Source: Deltaproteobacteria bacterium RIFOXYD12_FULL_57_12
Lineage (GTDB): Bacteria > Desulfobacterota > Desulfobulbia > Desulfobulbales > BM004
Length of the DNA stretch: 44,897 nucleotides
Reading direction: 5' to 3'
Assembly (NCBI GenBank): GCA_001799275.1
Contig: MGTE01000045.1
Location: forward strand, 549-45,445
Part shown: positions 40,653-44,897 of the stretch, in pieces
How positions within the stretch are numbered: the first letter of the stretch is position 1
Layout of the letters: every line of letters begins with the position of its first letter
The notes under the pieces: generated by a model
Told to the model about the DNA's origin: nothing
The model's database searches: none
The model's input: the letters and a program-made list of their open reading frames with translations, nothing else
Translations under genes and position numbers: made by a program

Positions 40653-40747
40653 AGCCCCTTAACATCATGAACACCAGCATATCCCGCGCGGGCTGGTGTA
40701 TGAATTTTTTTGACCGCAAACCGTTAACACTCAACGCTTAAGGGGCT
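40653..40747. other. nested inverted repeats with a plus-strand T-run
   Basis: An outer 10-bp repeat (AGCCCCTTAA at 40653-40662 with TTAAGGGGCT at 40738-40747) encloses an inner hairpin (ACACCAGC at 40671-40678 with GCTGGTGT at 40692-40699). Seven T (40705-40711) follow the inner hairpin on the plus strand, giving a terminator-like shape, yet no plus-strand gene lies just upstream. It may end the lpxR-like transcript on the minus strand, or mark an unannotated small RNA. Confidence 0.4.
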
Positions 40748-41822
40748 AATAGGAAAAAGACATCGTGATGGACCCGAAGGAGTGGTATTTGTCTTGGCAT
40801 TCAAACTCCCTTGTCCGTAGCGCCTGCGCATAGGAGAGCTTGAAATTATAGAGAAGCAGGCTGATGCCGGCGGCCGCATCGGCCACGAAATGTTCCTTTG
40901 CAACACGGTGACTGTCGGCAAAGCTGTTGCCGTCGACAAAGATATCGCGGGCCACGGCACGGCCGTCCAGCGTTGAAAAAAGATGCACCCCGAACCGCGC
41001 TGAGGAAGAAAGACGGGTATCCCTGCTATCAAGCGGCGCATTGGTATCACCGGCTGGCCGGATCAATGACGTGCCGAAATCAACCGGGATGTTCCAGCCC
41101 AGCCGCAGGCAAAGCCCGGAATTGGCATAGATGGCGACATTGCCGAGGGCCGCGCCCAGATGACCGATGGCATCGGCGCCGAGGCCGGAGAGACTGGCAA
41201 TCTGCCAAAGCCGTAGCTTCCGCTCGTAGATCATCTCCAGCCCGGGCTCGTTGTCAAGCTGATGGTCCCAGCCCTGCGGCCGCTGCAGACCCCGGAGCTT
41301 ATGGACCAGATCCTGGGTCTGCTCGGCAAAGGACAGGGGACCGACCATGCCCAGCTGGAGTTCCATGGAATCCAGTCGCCGGCTGTTTTTGCTGTGAAAG
41401 GCAACGGCCCCGTACGTCCAGCCGCTGTATGGCCGATCGTCGACCGTCAGCTCCCGCCGGGAAATATCCCGCGGGGTATACATGTTCTGGCCGATGGCAA
41501 AGGCCAGGTTCCGCTTCAGGCCAGGTTCGTTGATGAACGGCAGCCGCTTGACATAGGGAAGAAACCACTTGGGCAGCCGGTCACTGCTGGCATAGCTGGT
41601 CAGATCCGGCGATATCCAGGTGAGTTTGGTGCCGTTGGTGTAATTTCGATCCGTGCCCGCAAACATATCGTTTTCAAAATAAAAACTGAATGTCCACGAA
41701 TCGGCGCGGCGCAAATCGGCCTCTGTGGCGGCGGCCGGTGCGCAGAAGAGGGCGGTGAGCAGCAGGCCGGCGCCCAGAGAAAACGGCCAGCGCTTTAATG
41801 AAAAAATTTCATACGCCGGCAC
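40746..41822 (-). CDS. LpxR-like lipid A deacylase family outer-membrane protein
   Basis: A 358-residue protein of the LpxR/DUF2219 family. The signal peptide is about 1-32 (LKRW start, LGAGLLLTALFCAPAAA, cleavage near ATEA). The mature start FSFYFENDMFAGTDRNYTNGTKLTW matches the LpxR signature, with Asn, Asp and the Thr-Asn-Gly of the active site. A beta-barrel pattern follows, and the protein ends in the aromatic SFSY, typical of outer-membrane barrels. LpxR removes the 3'-acyloxyacyl group of lipid A; activity here is inferred. The start is a GTG at 41822 inside the end of the dehydrogenase gene (14-bp overlap), without a Shine-Dalgarno sequence, so translation is probably coupled. Confidence 0.85.
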   Translation of the reverse strand: MPAYEIFSLKRWPFSLGAGLLLTALFCAPAAATEADLRRADSWTFSFYFENDMFAGTDRNYTNGTKLTWISPDLTSYASSDRLPKWFLPYVKRLPFINEPGLKRNLAFAIGQNMYTPRDISRRELTVDDRPYSGWTYGAVAFHSKNSRRLDSMELQLGMVGPLSFAEQTQDLVHKLRGLQRPQGWDHQLDNEPGLEMIYERKLRLWQIASLSGLGADAIGHLGAALGNVAIYANSGLCLRLGWNIPVDFGTSLIRPAGDTNAPLDSRDTRLSSSARFGVHLFSTLDGRAVARDIFVDGNSFADSHRVAKEHFVADAAAGISLLLYNFKLSYAQALRTREFECQDKYHSFGSITMSFSY

Positions 41823-42996
41823 AGGGGATGACCCGGGTGCGGATGACGCCGGGATGGGCCTCGATGGCGGCCACGAGATCCGCGGGAATCGGCGCCTCCA
41901 AATCGATAATGTTATAGCCGATCACGCCGTTGCTCTCGTTAAGATAGCTGACGATATTGATGCCGCGTGCGCCGATGGCCTGAGACGCAAAGCCGATCAT
42001 GCCGGGAACATCCCGGTTGATCATGATGAAACGGCTGTGGCAGTTGCCGGACGGAATGGATTCGACAACCGGGAAATTCACGCTGCGGATGACCGTACCA
42101 TACTCCAGATAGGCCTTCAACTCCTTGACCGCCAGGCGGGCACTGTTTTCCTCCGACTCCTCGGTGCTTGCCCCCAGGTGGGGCGAAACCAGAATCTGGG
42201 GATGGTCGACCGTGACGGCGGTCGGAAAATCAGCCAGATAGCCGCCAAGCTGACCGGAGTCCAAGGCCGCCAGCACTGCGGTCTCATCGACGATCTCGCC
42301 CCTGGCATAGTTGACCAGCAGGGCGCCGTGCTTCATCTGCTCGATCAGACCCCGGTTGACAAAGCCGCGCGTCTTGCTGTTCAAGGGAACGTGAATGGAA
42401 AGGATATCCGCCTCGCGGACCACCTCGGCCAGGGAACGGGCCAAGGCTACCTCGGGTGACAGCTGGTGAATGTTTTCCAGGGCCGGAAAGGGATCAAAGC
42501 CGACGGCCCGCATATGCCGCTGGATGCCGCCGTTGGCCACCAGCACCCCGATCTTGCCGAGCCCGAGGACGCCGAGGCTCTTGCCGGCCAACTCCACGCC
42601 CCGGAAGGCCGCCTTCTGCGCCTCCACGGTCCGGCTGATCTCCTCGTCGGTCCGGCCGGCCTGATTCCGGCAAAATTCAATGCCCCGGTGGATGTTGCGT
42701 ATCCAGACCCCCAGCATGGTAAAGACCAGTTCCGCCACTGCATTGGCATTGGCGCCCGGGGTGTTGAACACGCAAATCCCCTTTTCCGTAGCTCGGTCAA
42801 CCGTAATATTGTTGACGCCGGCCCCGGCCCGGGCCACGGCCAGCAAGCCGGGATACGCATCGGTATCCACCGGTGAACTCCGGACGATTATGGCCTGGGG
42901 ATCAGGGACCTCGGCGCCGACCTGATAACGCGCGCCGAAAAGCGCTAAACCTTCCTGATCGATTTTGTTGATGATTTTCACACGAAACTCTGCCAT
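41809..42996 (-). CDS. serA: D-3-phosphoglycerate dehydrogenase (SerA-like)
   Basis: A 395-residue NAD-dependent 2-hydroxyacid dehydrogenase, probably the first enzyme of serine synthesis. The substrate domain has RSSPVD and ARAGAGVNNI. The Rossmann motif is LGVLGLGKIG (about 140-149). The catalytic Arg is in NYARGEIVDE, and the catalytic His is in SPHLGAST. The C-terminal 80 residues form one ACT domain (MINRDVPGMIGFASQ). Length and a single ACT domain fit the short SerA type; another 2-hydroxyacid substrate is possible. The frame is open to 43059, but the ATG at 42996 follows AGGGG and begins the conserved sequence. Confidence 0.9.
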   Translation of the reverse strand: MAEFRVKIINKIDQEGLALFGARYQVGAEVPDPQAIIVRSSPVDTDAYPGLLAVARAGAGVNNITVDRATEKGICVFNTPGANANAVAELVFTMLGVWIRNIHRGIEFCRNQAGRTDEEISRTVEAQKAAFRGVELAGKSLGVLGLGKIGVLVANGGIQRHMRAVGFDPFPALENIHQLSPEVALARSLAEVVREADILSIHVPLNSKTRGFVNRGLIEQMKHGALLVNYARGEIVDETAVLAALDSGQLGGYLADFPTAVTVDHPQILVSPHLGASTEESEENSARLAVKELKAYLEYGTVIRSVNFPVVESIPSGNCHSRFIMINRDVPGMIGFASQAIGARGINIVSYLNESNGVIGYNIIDLEAPIPADLVAAIEAHPGVIRTRVIPCAGV

Positions 42997-43100
42997 GCGT
43001 CGCCCCTGTAAGGAAATCAAGAAGTTGGCGCGCGACCAAGCATGCCGCGCATTCTTCAAATAATACTACACTACATTCCCTGACCGCGCCGTCAAGATTT

Positions 43101-43237
43101 GTGACTACTCAGGTTGTTTAGACTGTAGTCCGTTAGGCAAAAAATGGCTAAATCTGCGGGGCCAAAGCAGGCCTCATCTTGTAATTTCCCATCACTAATA
43201 GACTAAACACCTACAGACTATCCATCTGAATAGTTAC
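43101..43237 (+). repeat. dispersed MITE-like repeat, complete copy B
   Basis: A 137-bp element with terminal inverted repeats at 43101-43128 (starting GTGACTACTCAGG) and 43211-43237 (ending CTGAATAGTTAC), matching at most positions with one gap. Positions 43130-43237 align without gaps to copy A (6527-6634). It has no coding capacity. No clear target-site duplication flanks it. Confidence 0.75.
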
Positions 43238-43438
43238 CAAAAGTTATCCTTATCAGGCCATGTGGTTACAAGCGAACACCCCGACAATGCAGGCCAAGTC
43301 AAGGCCTTGCCGGGAGCGCAAAGTCAGCCGCGCGGTGCCGGCCGGACTTCGACTTTTTGCAACGCCAGTAAGTTTGCGCTGTAAAGTCTGCCGATCCTAT
43401 GGTAAAAATGGCGGGAACTTTCATCAGGACAGGATGCA
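43238..43438. other. non-coding leader of the alanine dehydrogenase gene
   Basis: Between repeat B and ald there is no supported gene. Weak promoter-like boxes (TTGCGC near 43373 and TATGGT near 43398) lie about 40-65 bp before the ald start, with poor -35 agreement. Several short GC-rich palindromes (for example near 43326-43345) are present. No riboswitch family is recognised. Confidence 0.3.
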
Positions 43439-44542
43439 ATGATTATCGGCATACCCAAGGAAATCAAGGACCGCGAGTATCGGGTCGGCATCGTGCCGGC
43501 CGGGGTGAAAACCCTGGCCAATAGCGGGCATACCATCCTGGTGGAAACCGGTGCCGGCCTGGGCAGCGACATCACCGATGCCGAATACGAACGGGCCGGC
43601 GCCCGGATCGTCGCCGCGGCCGCCGCGGCCTACCAGGCCGACCTGGTCATGAAGGTCAAGGAACCGCAGCCGGCCGAATACCCGCTGCTGCGCGAGAATC
43701 TGATTCTCTATACCTATCTGCACTTGGCGCCGCTGCCGGAGTTGACCGCCATTCTCATGGAAAAAAAGGTTTCGGCCATCGGCTATGAGACCGTGCGGCT
43801 TGACAACGGCTACCTGCCCCTGCTTGCCCCGATGAGCGAGGTTGCCGGGCGGATGGCCATCCAGGTCGGCGCCCACTTCCTGGCCAAGGAAAATGGCGGC
43901 CGGGGGCTGCTGCTGGGCGGTGTGCCCGGAGTGGAACATGGCCATGTCACCATTATCGGCGGCGGGACCGTGGGCAGCAACGCCGCCCGGGTCGCCACCG
44001 CCCTTGGCGCCACGGTCACCGTCCTCGACACCGACCTGCACCGGCTCGCCTATCTGGAAGACATCTTCGCCGGCCGGATCACCACCCTGATGTCCAACCA
44101 GCACAATATCGAGGCGGAACTCGCCCGGGCCGACCTGGTGGTGGGCGCAGTGCTCATTCCCGGCAGCAGCGCGCCTTGCCTGGTCTGCCGGGACATGCTA
44201 AAATTGATGAAAAAGGGCGTGGTCATCGTTGATGTGGCCATTGACCAGGGCGGCTGCATCGAGACCTCCAGGCCGACGACTCACTCGAAGCCGATCTTCG
44301 AGATAGATGGCATCATTCACTACTGCGTCACCAATATGCCGGGGGCCGTGCCCCGCACCTCGACCTTTGCGCTGACCAACGTCACTCTGCCGCTGGCCCA
44401 GGCCGTCGCCGACCAGGGCCTGAAGAAGGCGGCCCTTGCAAACCCTGCCCTGCGGCGGGGAATAAACGTGTACCAGGGGAAAATCACCAACAAGGAAGTA
44501 GCGGTTTCTCAGGGGAGAAACTGGGAGGAATATCGACAATGA
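43439..44542 (+). CDS. ald: alanine dehydrogenase
   Basis: A 367-residue NAD-dependent enzyme that interconverts L-alanine and pyruvate plus ammonium. The start MIIGIPKEIKDREYRVGI is the family signature. The substrate residues are Lys74 in MKVKEPQ and His95 in TYLHLAP. The Rossmann motif IIGGGTVGSNAARVA is at about 167-181, and VDVAIDQGGCIETSRPTTHS holds the catalytic Asp. The length is that of hexameric bacterial Ald. It overlaps the next gene in an ATGA, so the pair (peptidase then alanine use) fits amino-acid catabolism. Confidence 0.96.
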   Translation: MIIGIPKEIKDREYRVGIVPAGVKTLANSGHTILVETGAGLGSDITDAEYERAGARIVAAAAAAYQADLVMKVKEPQPAEYPLLRENLILYTYLHLAPLPELTAILMEKKVSAIGYETVRLDNGYLPLLAPMSEVAGRMAIQVGAHFLAKENGGRGLLLGGVPGVEHGHVTIIGGGTVGSNAARVATALGATVTVLDTDLHRLAYLEDIFAGRITTLMSNQHNIEAELARADLVVGAVLIPGSSAPCLVCRDMLKLMKKGVVIVDVAIDQGGCIETSRPTTHSKPIFEIDGIIHYCVTNMPGAVPRTSTFALTNVTLPLAQAVADQGLKKAALANPALRRGINVYQGKITNKEVAVSQGRNWEEYRQ

Positions 44543-44897
44543 CCACGGAAATCAACCCCGAACGACTGGCAGACCTTTTTACCACCCTGTGCGAGATCGA
44601 CAGCCCGTCAAGAAAAGAAGGCCGGATGGCCGCCGAGCTTACGAAAATTTTTTCCGGCATGGGCGCCACCGTGCTGGAGGATGATTCTGCGCCGCGCACC
44701 GGCTCGGAATGCGGCAACCTGCTCGTCCGCTTTCCGGACGGCGGCCTCGATCTTGCGCCGGTCTTCTTCAACTGCCATCTGGACACCGTGCAGCCGGGCA
44801 TCGGCGTCAAGGTCGTCCGCCGCGGCGATACCTTTGCCAGCAAGGGCGACACCGTACTGGGCGCTGACGACAAATCCGGCATCGCCGTTCTCATCGA
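44539..44897 (+). CDS. M20-family peptidase (PepT-like), 5' part
   Basis: The first 119 residues of a gene cut by the window end. Start ATG 44539 overlaps the ald stop in ATGA and follows GGGAGGAA. CEIDSPSRKEGRMA resembles the N-terminus of tripeptide aminopeptidases. NCHLDTVQPG carries the first zinc His and the catalytic Asp. GADDKSGIAVLIE carries the bridging Asp. The whole pattern matches the PepT branch of M20 zinc peptidases, which release N-terminal amino acids from small peptides. Exact specificity cannot be judged from the fragment. Confidence 0.88.
   Translation, partial: MTTEINPERLADLFTTLCEIDSPSRKEGRMAAELTKIFSGMGATVLEDDSAPRTGSECGNLLVRFPDGGLDLAPVFFNCHLDTVQPGIGVKVVRRGDTFASKGDTVLGADDKSGIAVLI

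Noticed and set aside
1-44897. CRISPR arrays, prophage, integrase or toxin-antitoxin pairs
   Set aside because: No regularly spaced direct repeats and no recognisable phage, integrase, transposase or toxin genes were found on either strand.

Overview
The window looks like chromosomal DNA of a strictly anaerobic, sulfur-metabolising Gram-negative bacterium, most likely a Desulfobacterota member near the Desulfobulbales. The evidence is a DsrC with both C-terminal cysteines, an oxygen-sensitive class III ribonucleotide reductase operon, a TauE/SafE-type exporter in an operon with universal stress proteins, NtrC-type sigma-54 regulation, and an LpxR-like outer-membrane protein. The taxon is inferred; no rRNA or marker tree is available here. 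Most of the window is ordinary, dense housekeeping sequence.

Layout. 1-0.8 kb: the 3' end of ligA, then an acylphosphatase. 0.9-2.4 kb: a small zinc-ribbon gene behind a promoter carrying a perfect inverted repeat, a 234-bp MITE-like element, and an ATP-grasp gene. 2.4-6.3 kb (minus strand): dsrC, then nrdD, a glutaredoxin-like gene and nrdG behind two NrdR-box-like palindromes. 6.5-12.5 kb: a dispersed repeat, ppiD, then (minus) an MBL-fold hydrolase and a large hybrid histidine kinase. 12.6-15.8 kb (minus): hisS and aspS. 16.0-21.2 kb (plus): a nitronate monooxygenase-like gene, a PcnB-type nucleotidyltransferase, bioF, and a gene joining a BioH-like esterase to BioC. 21.5-22.1 kb: an unknown 123-residue gene.

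22.1-28.7 kb is the most interesting part. A five-gene minus-strand operon (63-residue protein, Usp-like protein, two-helix membrane protein, TauE/SafE exporter, tandem Usp protein) starts at a well-matched sigma-54 promoter. It is divergent from a histidine kinase and an NtrC-type sigma-54 activator. Its first three proteins share a short N-terminal motif (F-[DE]-[KE]-x-M...FAE) although the rest of each is unrelated.

28.7-34.0 kb: a HAD nucleotidase, ThpR, IspDF, the RNase P RNA, a zinc-ribbon coiled-coil protein, a Nif3 protein and a CAU tRNA. 34.3-37 kb: an M48 peptidase with a TPR tail, overlapping surE. 37-40.4 kb: two uncharacterised genes and a GGDEF-PilZ protein. 40.4-44.9 kb: tRNA-Ala(CGC), an LpxR-like gene overlapping a SerA-like dehydrogenase gene, a second, complete copy of the dispersed repeat, alanine dehydrogenase, and the start of an M20 peptidase cut by the window edge.

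No transposase, phage gene or CRISPR array was seen. Mobile DNA is limited to short non-coding elements.
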